Notes: generated by a model not told the origin, from the sequence alone. 64,000 nucleotides of DNA from Gemmatimonas sp. (GCA_011390885.1 JAABRO010000033.1:17389-81388), one strand, 5' to 3'. Positions 52,590 through 63,698 are shown, numbered from the stretch's first letter. Numbers and translations: made by a program.

Positions 52590-54134
52590 TCACGTGGCCG
52601 CCGTGGGCGGCAGGGCGAGCGTGACCGACGTGCCGGTCTCGGGGGCGGAATCGATGAAGATCGAGCCGCCGTGCTCGTCCATGATGCGCTGGCACAGGGC
52701 CAGCCCGATGCCCGTGCCGCCGGGCTTCGTGCTGTAGAAGAACTCGAAGACGTGCGGCAGCACCTCCGGCGGAATCGCGGGGCCGCCGTTCGTGAGCCGG
52801 CAGCGCCAGCCGCCGTTCGGGAGCACGCTGGAGACGAGCGAGAGTTCGCTCCCTTCCGGCGCGGCGTCCACCGCGTTCACGAGGATGTTCAGGTACACCT
52901 GCTTGAGCTGCTCCGCGTCGATGAGGCAGCGCACGCCGTGCTCCGGACGCGCGCGTCGCAGCGACAGGCGGTGCTGCGCGAGGCGCTCGCGCTCGAGGTC
53001 GAGCAGTTCGTCCCAGAGCGCTTCCGGATCGCCGGGCGCCAGGTGCACCGACGCCGGCCGGCCGAAGTCGAGCAGCGAGGTGACCATGCGATTGAGGCGG
53101 TCCACTTCGCGCAGGATGCGCGTGACGTTCTTCTCCACGACCGGGTCTTCGCGGGCGCGGAACCGCAGCAGCTGGGCGGCGGAGGAGATGCCGAACAGCG
53201 GATTGCGCAGCTCGTGCGCCACGCCGGCCGCCACTTCGCCGATCGCCTCCAGGCGGCGCTTGTGCTCCACGCGCCGCACCAGCCACGCGCGCTCGATGGC
53301 GACCGCCGTCTGCGCGGCGATCACCGACAGCACCCGCTCCGCCTCTTCGAGCTCCTGCTCCGTACGGATGGACTCGGTGGTGAGCGTGATCGCGCCGAGC
53401 ACCCCTTCGGCGCTCGTGAGCGGCACGGTGATCTCGAGCTCTCCGCCCATGTCGCCGCGGCGCACGATGTGGCCGTCGGCGAGGGCTTCGAGCCAGTTGG
53501 GCATGAGATGGGCTTCCAGCGCGGCCGACGGCCCCGCGCCCGCGAAGCCCCACCGGTGCACGATGCGGATCTCGGCCGTGTCGTCGTCCGCGACCGCAAT
53601 GACGACGCCGGTGCTCGGGAAGGCGCGCCGCACCTGACGGGACACTTCCTCGTAGACGCGGGCCACGTCGATGGCGTGCGAGAGCGCGATGCCCGTCTCG
53701 ATCAGCGCCTCGCGCGAGCGGTGGCTGGCCGAGATGTCGACGGTTGAGAAGACGTAGCCGTCCACCCCCGCGGGGCCGCGCAGCGCCGAGATGTGCATGA
53801 GAAAGATGCGCTCCTCGTCGGGGGAGGAGCAGGGGAACTCCCAGCGCACCGTGGGCACGCGCTCGTCGCGCAGGAGTTCCATGGCGCGCTCGATCTGCGT
53901 GCGCGAGGCATCGTCGGCCACGGCGTCGAAGATGGAGCTGCCGATGACGTCGGTTTCGACGGCAAGCTCGCACGCCCCGTTCTCCTCGGCGAACCGGGAC
54001 CAGGAGCTGTTGGCGGCCGTGATGCGCCCGTCGAGGTCGATGGAGTAGATCGTGAGCGGGAGGGCATCGAGGACGCGGCGTGCGAGGGCGGGGCGCTCGC
54101 CGGTGACGGTCACGGAGTCAGAGCTGGACGGCAT
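52590..54134 (-). CDS. Soluble PAS-GAF sensor histidine kinase
   Basis: 514 residues. PAS domain (about 18-140, [17 protein letters not shown]), GAF domain (about 145-300), HisKA with the H-box [12 protein letters not shown] (about residue 320), then HATPase (N-box [15 protein letters not shown]1/G2 [16 protein letters not shown]). There is no transmembrane segment, so it senses a cytoplasmic signal. ATG at 54134 lies 6 nt after TATTGT (54146-54141), again suggesting a leaderless transcript. It forms a pair with the NtrC-type regulator. Confidence 0.92.
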   Translation of the reverse strand: MPSSSDSVTVTGERPALARRVLDALPLTIYSIDLDGRITAANSSWSRFAEENGACELAVETDVIGSSIFDAVADDASRTQIERAMELLRDERVPTVRWEFPCSSPDEERIFLMHISALRGPAGVDGYVFSTVDISASHRSREALIETGIALSHAIDVARVYEEVSRQVRRAFPSTGVVIAVADDDTAEIRIVHRWGFAGAGPSAALEAHLMPNWLEALADGHIVRRGDMGGELEITVPLTSAEGVLGAITLTTESIRTEQELEEAERVLSVIAAQTAVAIERAWLVRRVEHKRRLEAIGEVAAGVAHELRNPLFGISSAAQLLRFRAREDPVVEKNVTRILREVDRLNRMVTSLLDFGRPASVHLAPGDPEALWDELLDLERERLAQHRLSLRRARPEHGVRCLIDAEQLKQVYLNILVNAVDAAPEGSELSLVSSVLPNGGWRCRLTNGGPAIPPEVLPHVFEFFYSTKPGGTGIGLALCQRIMDEHGGSIFIDSAPETGTSVTLALPPTAAT

Positions 54135-54212
54135 ACCCGAACAATACCGCGCCCGGCCGTGCGATGTTGCACGACCGGGCGACGGACGGACTCGAACCGG
54201 GGTGACTGCCGC

Positions 54213-55139
54213 TCAGCGGCGACGCGCCTTCGCGGCCTTCTTCGCGGGTGCCTTCCTGGCCGGCGCCTTCTTGGCGGGCGCCGCCTTCTTGGCCGGCGCC
54301 TTCTTCGCGGGCGCCGCCTTCTTCGCCGGCGCGGCCTTCTTCGCGGGTGCCTTCTTGGCTGGGGCCTTCTTGGCGGGCGCCGCCTTCCTGGCCGGCGCAG
54401 CCTTCTTCGCGGGCGCCGCCTTCTTGGCCGGCGCCTTCGGAGCGGCGGCCTTCGCCGGCTTCTCGGCCTTCACCGGCTTCTCGGCCTTCGCCGGCTTCTC
54501 GGCCTTCGCCGGCTTCTCGGCCTTCGCCGGCTTCTCGGCCTTCACCGGCTTCTCGGCCTTCGCCGGCTTCTCGGCCTTCCCCGGCTTCTCGGCCTTCACC
54601 GGCTTTTCGGCCTTCACCGGCTTTGAAGCCTTCGCCGGCTTTTCGGCCTTCGGCGCACGCTTCGCGGGCGGCGGCCCGTCGAGGTCGTCGTCACCGATGT
54701 CGTCACCGAGGTCGTCGTCGCCGAGATCCTCGTCGTCGCCCTCGGCATCGTCCGAGGCGTCATCGGCATCGTCCGCGAGGTCGTCGTCGAGTGTCAGATC
54801 GTCGTCGCCTTCGTCGTCCGACTCCTCGACGATCAGCGGCTCGACCTTCTTTCGGCCAGGCGGACGCCCACGGCGGGCGGGCGGGCGGCCGAAGATGTCC
54901 TCCTCCTCTTCCTCCTCTTCCTCTTCCTCCTCGACCACGGTGACGCCGTAATCCTCATCCTCGTCGTCGTCGCTGTCTTCGGCGCTGTCCCACAGGCCGT
55001 TGCCATCGTCGTCGTCGGGGATGCGGTAGCTGTCCTCCTCTTCGTCGTCGTCGTACCCGCCGTAGCCGTCCATCCGAAGCACGGGTTCGTCGCGGTCGAG
55101 GGACTGCTCGTCCCCAAAGACTTCGTCACTGCGCGGCAT
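54213..55139 (-). CDS. Bipolar acidic/basic histone H1-like protein
   Basis: 308 residues of two opposite halves. Residues 1-155 are strongly acidic (runs of Asp/Glu, including eleven consecutive Glu at about 70-80), interrupted at about 87-98 by [11 protein letters not shown], which holds an AT-hook core RGRP. Residues 159-308 are almost only Lys, Ala and Pro in tandem units of the [13 protein letters not shown] and [12 protein letters not shown] types, like bacterial histone H1 and AlgP tails. A nucleoid protein whose acidic arm tempers the basic tail is the simplest reading. The repetitive DNA could slip in length. ATG 55139. Confidence 0.75.
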   Translation of the reverse strand: MPRSDEVFGDEQSLDRDEPVLRMDGYGGYDDDEEEDSYRIPDDDDGNGLWDSAEDSDDDEDEDYGVTVVEEEEEEEEEEEDIFGRPPARRGRPPGRKKVEPLIVEESDDEGDDDLTLDDDLADDADDASDDAEGDDEDLGDDDLGDDIGDDDLDGPPPAKRAPKAEKPAKASKPVKAEKPVKAEKPGKAEKPAKAEKPVKAEKPAKAEKPAKAEKPAKAEKPVKAEKPAKAAAPKAPAKKAAPAKKAAPARKAAPAKKAPAKKAPAKKAAPAKKAAPAKKAPAKKAAPAKKAPARKAPAKKAAKARRR

Positions 55140-55336
55140 GACCGCCTCCTCTCGGGTTGCGTCGGACTCGGTGAACGACTCGGCGCCAGCACATGACGGC
55201 CAACTCGGCACGGGTCGGGAGTGCCGGTTCCGGTGCCGCGGCGAGGCTCGCACACCGCGCGCCACGACTGCTACACGAAACCGTGCTCCCCCTAGTACAC
55301 GAACGGAAGCGCGGAGTCAAGCACCCGGAACGAAAT

Positions 55337-55363
55337 AGGCGACCGACGCGGAGCGTCGGTCGC
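55337..55363 (-). terminator. Terminator of the zinc-ribbon membrane protein gene
   Basis: 12-bp stem GGCGACCGACGC/GCGTCGGTCGCC with a 3-nt loop, followed on the minus strand by TATTTCG. Confidence 0.75.
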
Positions 55364-55400
55364 CGAACGGGCGGCCTGGGCCGCCACGGGACAACGAGGA

Positions 55401-56195
55401 CTACTGCGGCGTGCGGGCGCGTGTGAGCGCGAGCTCGATCTCCGCGCGGTGCTGCTCGTACTCGGGGAGCTGGCGGGCGCGTTCCGCGTCGACGGCGGCG
55501 AGGAGCTTCTGCTCGAAGCTGCGGGCCTTGGCCTCGTCGTTGCCGAGCCGAGCGGCCCGTGCACCGAGGATGAGTCCGAGCAGGTGGTTGGCGTCCTGCT
55601 GCAGCATCGTGTCGGCCTGGGCCAGCGCCATGTCGGCCAGCCCCGCCACCTCGGCGATGCGGCCGGCGTGATAGCGGCTGTCGAGGTCGATGTTCTCGAG
55701 CAGTTCGTGCGCGGCCAGCGCCATCGGGGCGAAGATCACGACCGAGTCGCGCTTGCCCGCTTCGTCGTACACCATGACGCGCTCGTACAGCCGGAGCGCC
55801 CGCTCCTCGGGGCTCATGCTGGAGATGTCGGGCGCGCGCGCGCCGCTGCCCGGCGGGCCGGCACCGAGCGCCGGCCCGTCGATGCTGGGCGTGGGCACGG
55901 CGTTCGCGGAGCCGTCGATGCGGCTGCCCTTGGCGGCGCCGAAGTTCTGGCCGGCGACCATGGCCACGAGCGCCATGAGGGCGACGAACGCGACGCCCCA
56001 GGGGAGCACGCCGGCGAGACCGCCGGATGACGCCGGGGACGCCGCGGCGGCGGCCACGACCGGCGCGGCCTCACCGGCCGGCGTGCCGCAGCGATGACAG
56101 AAGCGCGCACCGCGCGCGAGGCCAGCCCCGCAGGCCGCGCAGAAGCTGGCGGGGCCGAGGGCCGAGGAGGCGGAGGATTCAGGCGAAGAAGGCAT
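55401..56195 (-). CDS. Zinc-ribbon membrane protein with helical periplasmic domain
   Basis: 264 residues. An N-terminal zinc ribbon (FCAACGAGLARGARFCHRCG, about 18-37) is followed by an Ala-rich linker, one transmembrane helix (about 62-82) and a helical C-terminal domain with TPR-like spacing (EERALRLYERVMVYDEAGKR, ADMALAQADTMLQQDANHLL). Function unknown. It begins 9 nt after a TAGCTT box (56210-56205), so its leader is at most a few bases. Confidence 0.7.
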   Translation of the reverse strand: MPSSPESSASSALGPASFCAACGAGLARGARFCHRCGTPAGEAAPVVAAAAASPASSGGLAGVLPWGVAFVALMALVAMVAGQNFGAAKGSRIDGSANAVPTPSIDGPALGAGPPGSGARAPDISSMSPEERALRLYERVMVYDEAGKRDSVVIFAPMALAAHELLENIDLDSRYHAGRIAEVAGLADMALAQADTMLQQDANHLLGLILGARAARLGNDEAKARSFEQKLLAAVDAERARQLPEYEQHRAEIELALTRARTPQ

Positions 56196-56309
56196 GGACC
56201 GGGTAAGCTAGGGGAGCGCCCCCTCCACTTCCATTGATCGGGGCCACGTTCTAGTTCTCGGCAGCACTCCCACGCTGCCCCTGAACGCTCCGTCCCGCCT
56301 CCCCGGTTC

Positions 56310-57677
56310 GTGTCTCCGACCACCCGATCGCTCGTTGCCGGCGACCTCAGCGGCGCCACGGCTGCCGACATCCTCGAGCTCACGGAGGCGCACCAGGTCC
56401 GCTTCCTGCGCCTGCAGTTCACCGACATTCTCGGCGTCATCAAGAACGTCGAGATCCCGGCGTCGCAGTTCAGGAAGGCGCTCAAGGGCGACATCCTCTT
56501 CGACGGGTCGAGCATCGAGGGGTTCGTGCGCGTGGAGGAGTCGGACATGCTGCTCGCGCCCGACCTCGCCACCTTCCAGATCTTCCCGTGGGGCGACCCG
56601 GCGTCGCGCGTGGCACGCATCATCTGCGACGTGAACCACCCCGATGGTCGCCCGTTCGAGGGCGATCCGCGGCAGGTGCTCAAGCGGCAGGTGGCCGCTG
56701 CCGCGTCGCTCGGGTTCACGATGAACGCCGGCATGGAAGCGGAGTTCTTCCTCTTCAAGGCGAACGCCGACGGCACGCCGAGCACAGCCACGCACGACGT
56801 GGGCAGCTACTTCGACCTCGCGCCCATGGACCTCGGCGAGGACGCGCGCCGCGCGATCGTGGATGTGCTCGAGCAGCTGGGCTTCGAGGTGGAAGGCGCG
56901 CACCACGAGGTGGCGCACGGACAACACGAGATCGACTTCCGCTACGCCGACGCGCTGCGCACGGCCGACAACATCGCGACCTTCCGCTTCGTGGTGAAGC
57001 AGGTCGCGCGCCAGTTCGGGCTCTTCGCGTCGTTCATGCCCAAGCCCGTGTTCGGGCAGAACGGCAGCGGCATGCACACGCACCAGTCGCTCTTCCGTCT
57101 CGGACAGAATGCGTTCTGGGATCCGCAGCGCGAATGGGAGCTGTCGCTCACGGCGCTGCACTACATCGGCGGGCTGCTGCGGCACGCGCGCGCGTTGTGT
57201 GCCGTCACCAACCCGCTCGTGAACTCGTACAAGCGGCTCGTGCCGGGCTACGAGGCACCCGTGCATGCGGCGTGGAGCATGCGCAATCGCTCGCCCATGA
57301 TCCGCGTGCCGGACCGTCGCGGCGCGGGCACGCGCCTCGAACTGCGCACGCCCGACCCGAGCGCCAATCCGTACCTCGCGCTGGCCGCAATGCTCGCCGC
57401 GGGGCTCGACGGCGTGCGCACCGAGGCCGACTGGCGCGAGCCCGTGCACGCGAACATCTGGGAGATGTCGTTTCGCGAGCGTCGCCGCCTGCGCATCGAC
57501 GACCTGCCGCGCACCCTCGACGAGGCCTGCGACGAGCTGGAGAAGGATGACGTGCTCACGGATGCGCTCGGCGCGCACGTGACTGAACACTTCCTTGCGG
57601 CCAAGCGCGCCGAATGGCGCGAGTATCATGCGCAGGTGTCCGGCTGGGAACTCGACCGGTACCTCGCGAGGTACTGA
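56310..57677 (+). CDS. glnA: Glutamine synthetase, type I-alpha
   Basis: 455 residues. DGSSIEGFVRVEESDM, MEAEFFLF (catalytic Glu), VFGQNGSGMHTHQSL (His/ATP region), NSYKRLVPGYEAPV (Glu flap) and RLELRTPDPSANPYLALAAM (Arg, metal Glu) are intact. The C-terminal part reads ANIWEMSFRERRRLRIDDLP, as in Bacillus-type GSI-alpha, and lacks the Tyr of NLYDLPPEE that is adenylylated in GSI-beta. Control is therefore probably by feedback or a binding protein. GTG 56310 is the likely start. Confidence 0.95.
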   Translation: MSPTTRSLVAGDLSGATAADILELTEAHQVRFLRLQFTDILGVIKNVEIPASQFRKALKGDILFDGSSIEGFVRVEESDMLLAPDLATFQIFPWGDPASRVARIICDVNHPDGRPFEGDPRQVLKRQVAAAASLGFTMNAGMEAEFFLFKANADGTPSTATHDVGSYFDLAPMDLGEDARRAIVDVLEQLGFEVEGAHHEVAHGQHEIDFRYADALRTADNIATFRFVVKQVARQFGLFASFMPKPVFGQNGSGMHTHQSLFRLGQNAFWDPQREWELSLTALHYIGGLLRHARALCAVTNPLVNSYKRLVPGYEAPVHAAWSMRNRSPMIRVPDRRGAGTRLELRTPDPSANPYLALAAMLAAGLDGVRTEADWREPVHANIWEMSFRERRRLRIDDLPRTLDEACDELEKDDVLTDALGAHVTEHFLAAKRAEWREYHAQVSGWELDRYLARY

Positions 57678-57683
57678 CGCATC

Positions 57684-58376
57684 GTGTCCGCGCCCGCCTC
57701 CGAGGCCTCGTCGCGTCAGCGGCAGTCCGCCCAACGTCGCCTGCCGCAGGCGCTCGCCGGGCTGCTCGCGATCGTGCTCGTGACGACCGGGCTCGGGTGG
57801 GCATTTCTTGGCCTGTCGCTGCGCAGCCTCGAGAGCGTGCTCAACGACCGCGTCGAGGCGCTGGCACTGCTGCACACCGTGAACGACGAGATGCAGCACC
57901 TCGTGGCCGACGTGGCGATCAAGGCCGAGCGCGGCGCGGTGCCGTACGACTCGGCGGCCCGCACGGTGCGCGAGGCGCAGGCGCGCGCGGATTCGGCGTG
58001 GCAGGCCTACCTGCGCACGTGGTTCACGGCGGCGGAGTCGTCGCTCGTGACGCGTGTGCAGCCCGTGGTGGCGCACGGCTTCGCGCAGGCCGCGCACCTG
58101 GCCGATACGCTGTCGGTCGGCGACCGGGCGCAGATTGCGCGCTTCCTCGATGGCGAAGTGTTCGGTGACCTCGATGCACTGTCGGCGGGTGTGCGCGAGA
58201 TCGTGGCGCTTCAGGTGTGTGTCACCCAGGAGGCGTACGCGCTGTCGCGCGCGCGCTACAGCATTGCCGGACAGGCCTTCCTCGGGGCCGTCGTGGGCGC
58301 GTGCGTGCTCGTGCTGGTGGCGCTGCTCGCGGGTGGTCGGCGCTCCCCCATTCCGCTGCGTCGCTGGGGACGCTAG
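57684..58376 (+). CDS. Membrane protein with four-helix-bundle sensor-like domain
   Basis: 230 residues: a transmembrane helix at about 23-45, a helical periplasmic segment of about 145 residues (RVEALALLHTVNDEMQHLVA onward) and a second helix at about 190-215. The layout matches the ligand-binding half of chemoreceptors or sensor kinases (4HB_MCP type), but the protein ends 15 residues after the second helix with no HAMP, kinase or MCP signalling domain. GTG 57684, 6 nt after glnA, suggests co-transcription. Confidence 0.65.
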   Translation: MSAPASEASSRQRQSAQRRLPQALAGLLAIVLVTTGLGWAFLGLSLRSLESVLNDRVEALALLHTVNDEMQHLVADVAIKAERGAVPYDSAARTVREAQARADSAWQAYLRTWFTAAESSLVTRVQPVVAHGFAQAAHLADTLSVGDRAQIARFLDGEVFGDLDALSAGVREIVALQVCVTQEAYALSRARYSIAGQAFLGAVVGACVLVLVALLAGGRRSPIPLRRWGR

Positions 58377-58385
58377 GATCGCGTG

Positions 58386-59450
58386 ATGTCACGCGCCCTG
58401 CTCGTCGTTCTCGCGCTCGTCCTCACCGCCTGCGGCGGTGCCGAGGTGCCGCCGCCGGTGGTCACCGACGAGGTGCCCTCCGAACTGCTCGACATGACCG
58501 ATGCGGCCCCGTACCTGGCCGATGAAGTCGAAGAGCTGCACGAGGACGCGGACGGGCGCGTGTGGCTCGCGCTCTACCAGCGACCGGCGCTCGTGCGCAT
58601 CACGTTCGGCGAGGCGACGACCGCGGACACGCTCGGCGCGCTGGGCAATGCGCCGGGGCAGTTCCGCATGCCGTTCGCCGTGATGCATGCGCCCGATGGC
58701 GGCGTGTACGCGCTCGACGGTGTGGCGCGTCGGCTGGTGGGCTTCGCGCGCGACGGCTCGCCCGCCGAGGTGCTCGCGCTGCCGGAGTCGGTGGACCAGT
58801 TCACGACGCGGCGCGACACTATGGGGGGGTGGGTGTCGGCGCTGAGTGAGCGCGCGCGCGGCGACTCCGTGCCGCTGGTGCGCGTGACCGACACGGCGAT
58901 GGACACGCTGGGGCGCGTGCACGTGCCGGCCGCCACCGTCACGATACCGATGGGCGCGCGGTCCTACGTCGCGGCGCCGGAGTACGCGCCGCGCGACCTG
59001 TGGGGCGCGCTCGCCGACGGCACCGTCTGGGTCGCGCGGGGCGGCGCGCACGCCGTGGACTACACACTGCCCGATGGCACGCGCACGGTGGGCGGTCCGC
59101 GCCCGTACGCCGAGCTGCGTAGCAGCGAGGCCGATCGCGGCAGCATGCGCGGCCTGCCGGCCCCCGCGGGGGTGCCCGTGAGCGCGCTGCAGTACGCGCC
59201 GGTGAAGGGGCCGTTCATCGAGGCGCGCGCGGCGCAGGACGGCAGCGTGTGGACGTGGCGCACACAGGACGCGGACAAGTCGGAGGAGCGCTACACCGTG
59301 TTCCGCCCAGGCGTGGCCGAGACGTTCGATGTGGTGCTGCCGTTGCACCACCGGGTGGTGGGGCTGGGCGCGCAGTCGGTGTATGTGGCCGAGCGACTCG
59401 ACGATGGTCGCTGGCGTGTGACGCGGCATCCGAGGCCGCGCATCAACTGA
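58386..59450 (+). CDS. Lipoprotein with NHL-like propeller
   Basis: 354 residues. The lipoprotein signal ends VLTACGG (Cys about residue 16). Repeated segments such as FRMPFAVMHAPDGGVYALDG and GRVWLALYQRPALVRI resemble the 6-bladed NHL/peptidyl propeller often seen in exported lipoproteins of unknown role (6-bladed beta-propeller family). No catalytic residues identified. ATG 58386. Confidence 0.7.
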   Translation: MSRALLVVLALVLTACGGAEVPPPVVTDEVPSELLDMTDAAPYLADEVEELHEDADGRVWLALYQRPALVRITFGEATTADTLGALGNAPGQFRMPFAVMHAPDGGVYALDGVARRLVGFARDGSPAEVLALPESVDQFTTRRDTMGGWVSALSERARGDSVPLVRVTDTAMDTLGRVHVPAATVTIPMGARSYVAAPEYAPRDLWGALADGTVWVARGGAHAVDYTLPDGTRTVGGPRPYAELRSSEADRGSMRGLPAPAGVPVSALQYAPVKGPFIEARAAQDGSVWTWRTQDADKSEERYTVFRPGVAETFDVVLPLHHRVVGLGAQSVYVAERLDDGRWRVTRHPRPRIN

Positions 59451-59505
59451 CGGGAGGGCGGGCAGCGCCGCGATGTGCGTCGGCTGCCGCTTTCAGGAGG
59501 TGGAC

Positions 59506-60174
59506 ATGGTGTCGAGTGTGCGTGTGATGGGACGGATGGGTCGTGAGAGCGCGGCTGCGCTGGCGCTGTTCGCGCTGGCGGCGTGCGGCGGCGGGGAGCA
59601 GGCGGAGACGCCGGCCGAGGAGGTGCCGGCTTCGGCCGAGGTGGTGGAAGCCACCGAACTGTCGGCCGTGGACAGCGCCTCGCTGGTGTCGGTTCGGGGC
59701 GCCGCCGACGCGCTGGGCAAGGGGCTGATGACGGCACTGCTCGGCGAGATGGAAGCTGGTGGCCCGACCGCGGCGTTGGCGTTCTGCGCCGATTCCGCGC
59801 AGGCGCTGACGGCGCGCTACCAGCAGGATGGCATCGACGTGCACCGCACGAGTCTCAAGGTGCGCAATCCGCGCAACGCGCCCGACTCGGTGGAGGTGCG
59901 GGTGCTCGACCGACTGGCGGAACTGCACGCGACGGGGGCGCTGCCGCCGGAGTACGTGGAGATTCGCCGGCTGGCCACGGGCACGCGGGAGCTGCGGTAC
60001 TTCCGGCCGATCCAGGTGCAGAAGGGGTGCCTGACCTGTCACGGTCCGTCGGACGGCATCGCGCCGGAGATCCGGACGGTGCTCGCGGAGCGGTATCCGG
60101 ACGACGCGGCGGTGGGCTACGCGGAGGGGGACCTGCGGGGCGTGATTGCCGTGAGGCGGGCGCTGCCGGAGTAG
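59506..60174 (+). CDS. DUF3365 haem-binding lipoprotein
   Basis: 222 residues from ATG 59506 (AGGAGG at 59496-59501). The lipobox ALAACGG places the lipidated Cys at about residue 27. The domain is the Tll0287-like/DUF3365 type: CADSAQALTARY, HRTSLKVRNPRNAPD, and one c-type haem site CLTCHG (about residue 180) with GYAEGDLRGVIAVRR near the end. The family is found alone or as a sensor domain and is thought to respond to redox state or gases. No kinase is fused here. Confidence 0.85.
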   Translation: MVSSVRVMGRMGRESAAALALFALAACGGGEQAETPAEEVPASAEVVEATELSAVDSASLVSVRGAADALGKGLMTALLGEMEAGGPTAALAFCADSAQALTARYQQDGIDVHRTSLKVRNPRNAPDSVEVRVLDRLAELHATGALPPEYVEIRRLATGTRELRYFRPIQVQKGCLTCHGPSDGIAPEIRTVLAERYPDDAAVGYAEGDLRGVIAVRRALPE

Positions 60175-60205
60175 GCTGACCGCGCGCGGCCGGAAGAAGC
60201 GCCTT

Positions 60206-60237
60206 GGCGCCGCTCACCCTGGGGGGTGGGCGGCGCT
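60206..60237 (+). terminator. Terminator after the haem lipoprotein gene
   Basis: Stem GCGCCGCTCACCC (60207-60219) with GGGTGGGCGGCGC (60224-60236), one T-G pair and a short loop, 32 nt past the stop. Confidence 0.65.
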
Positions 60238-60280
60238 TCGTGCACGGACGGACTTGTGACGTGGGAGCGGGATGTTTAGT

Positions 60281-60306
60281 CTCTCCTAAAACCATTTCTA
60301 GGAGAG
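60281..60306 (+). promoter_or_regulatory. Hairpin covering the ribosome-binding site of the TonB receptor gene
   Basis: CTCTCCTA (60281-60288) and TAGGAGAG (60299-60306) are exact complements around a 10-nt AT-rich loop. The right arm contains the Shine-Dalgarno AGGAGAG, 3 nt before the GTG start at 60310. A formed hairpin would hide the ribosome site. As DNA it could also be an operator for a dimeric repressor. TTGTGA (60254-60259) and TTTAGT (60275-60280) are a possible but poorly spaced promoter (15 bp). Confidence 0.6.
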
Positions 60307-60309
60307 CGT

Positions 60310-62565
<2,256 letters not shown>

Positions 62566-62652
62566 CGGTGCGCGGATGGCTGGACGACGCCGACGCGCGG
62601 GTGCATCGTGAGCGGGACGAGACTCTCACCTCCACGCGCCCCCACACCCGCC

Positions 62653-62832
62653 ATGAGCAATCCGCGCTTCCAGCTCCTCTCCAAGATCCTGCTCGGCAGC
62701 GCGCTGCTCATGGCGCTGCTCGGCCTGTACATGCTGTTTGCGAAAGCGAATGTGGTGGCGGGCTCGGTGCTCCTCTTGGTAGCCGTGAGTGACGTGGTGC
62801 TGGCGCTCGTGTTCGCGCGGAAGACCACCTGA
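62653..62832 (+). CDS. Small two-helix membrane protein
   Basis: 59 residues from ATG 62653. Two hydrophobic helices (about 10-30 and 34-53) with a short basic tail (FARKTT). No family recognised. Its stop shares a base with the mog start (TGATG at 62830-62834), which supports real translation and coupling. Confidence 0.6.
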   Translation: MSNPRFQLLSKILLGSALLMALLGLYMLFAKANVVAGSVLLLVAVSDVVLALVFARKTT

Positions 62833-63389
62833 TGACGGTGCCGCCCGAAGCGACGCCGGTGCGCATCGGCATCGTGACGGTGTCCGATCGCGCGGCGGCG
62901 GGCACGTACGACGATCTCTCGGGCGCGGAGATCCGTGCCTGCCTGTCGCGGTGGATCGCCTCGCCGTGGGAGGAGACGTACCGCTGCATTCCCGACGACC
63001 GGCCGCTCGTGGAGGCGACGCTGCTCGAACTGGCTGACTGGCACGAGTGCCGACTGATCGTGACCACCGGCGGTACCGGGCCAGCGCTGCGCGATGTGAC
63101 GCCCGAGGCAACGGAGGCGGTGTGCGACCGGCTGCTGCCGGGGTTCGGTGAGGCGATGCGCGCCGAGTCGCTGCGCACCGTGCCTACGGCCATCCTGTCG
63201 CGACAGCTGGCGGGCACGCGCGGCAGCACGCTGATCGTGAACCTGCCCGGCAAGCCGCGCTCCATTGCGGTGTGTCTCGCGGCGGTGTGGCCCGGGATCG
63301 CCCCCTGCCTGCGGCTGCTCGGGGGGGAGACGTTCACGAACTCGGCGGCGGCGCCGGTGGACGGGCGGTTGCCGCCGTCGCCAGATTGA
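62832..63389 (+). CDS. mog: Molybdopterin adenylyltransferase
   Basis: 185 residues of the MogA/MoaB fold: IGIVTVSDRAAAGTYDDLSG near the start, VTTGGTGPALRDVTPEATEA (nucleotide and MPT-binding loop) and STLIVNLPGKPRSIAVCLAA. It adenylylates molybdopterin before molybdenum insertion. The rhodanese-ThiF protein at 21.7 kb could act in the same pathway. Other cofactor genes are outside the window. Confidence 0.9.
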   Translation: MTVPPEATPVRIGIVTVSDRAAAGTYDDLSGAEIRACLSRWIASPWEETYRCIPDDRPLVEATLLELADWHECRLIVTTGGTGPALRDVTPEATEAVCDRLLPGFGEAMRAESLRTVPTAILSRQLAGTRGSTLIVNLPGKPRSIAVCLAAVWPGIAPCLRLLGGETFTNSAAAPVDGRLPPSPD

Positions 63390-63423
63390 ACGCAGTGCAG
63401 GCCTTCATCACCCCGAGGTATCC

Positions 63424-63627
63424 GTGACGCTGTCTCCCGACCTGCTGGCCCTGCTGGTGTGCCCCAAGAGCAAGGCGCCGCTCGAGTATCACGCTGGTCC
63501 GCCGGAGGTGCTGGTGTGTCGCGCGTCGCGGCTCGTGTACCCCGTGCAGGACGGCATTCCGATCATGCTGATCGACGAGGCCACCCCGCTCGACGAGTCG
63601 GTGTACCCGCCGCCGGCGGCGGTGTGA
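63424..63627 (+). CDS. Trm112-family small protein
   Basis: 67 residues from GTG 63424. LLALLVCPKSKAPLEYH, LVCRASRLVYPVQDGIPIML and IDEATPLDE match the YcaR/Trm112 family. Eukaryotic Trm112 activates methyltransferases; the bacterial role is not settled. One cysteine of each zinc pair is present but the partners read Ser (CPKS, CRAS), as in many bacterial members. Confidence 0.88.
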   Translation: MTLSPDLLALLVCPKSKAPLEYHAGPPEVLVCRASRLVYPVQDGIPIMLIDEATPLDESVYPPPAAV

Positions 63628-63698
63628 GACGCATGCGCGCGGCGGCCAGCGGGTGCATGACCGCATGACCGTGCGCGTGCGGCTCGGATAGCCTCGCC

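Noticed and set aside
54240-54650. CRISPR array suggested by regular short repeats
   Set aside because: The repeats are contiguous codons for Lys/Ala/Pro-rich protein units with no unique spacers, in frame with a 308-residue gene.
57684-58376. Calling the glnA-linked membrane protein a chemoreceptor
   Set aside because: It ends right after the second transmembrane helix and has no HAMP or MCP signalling domain.
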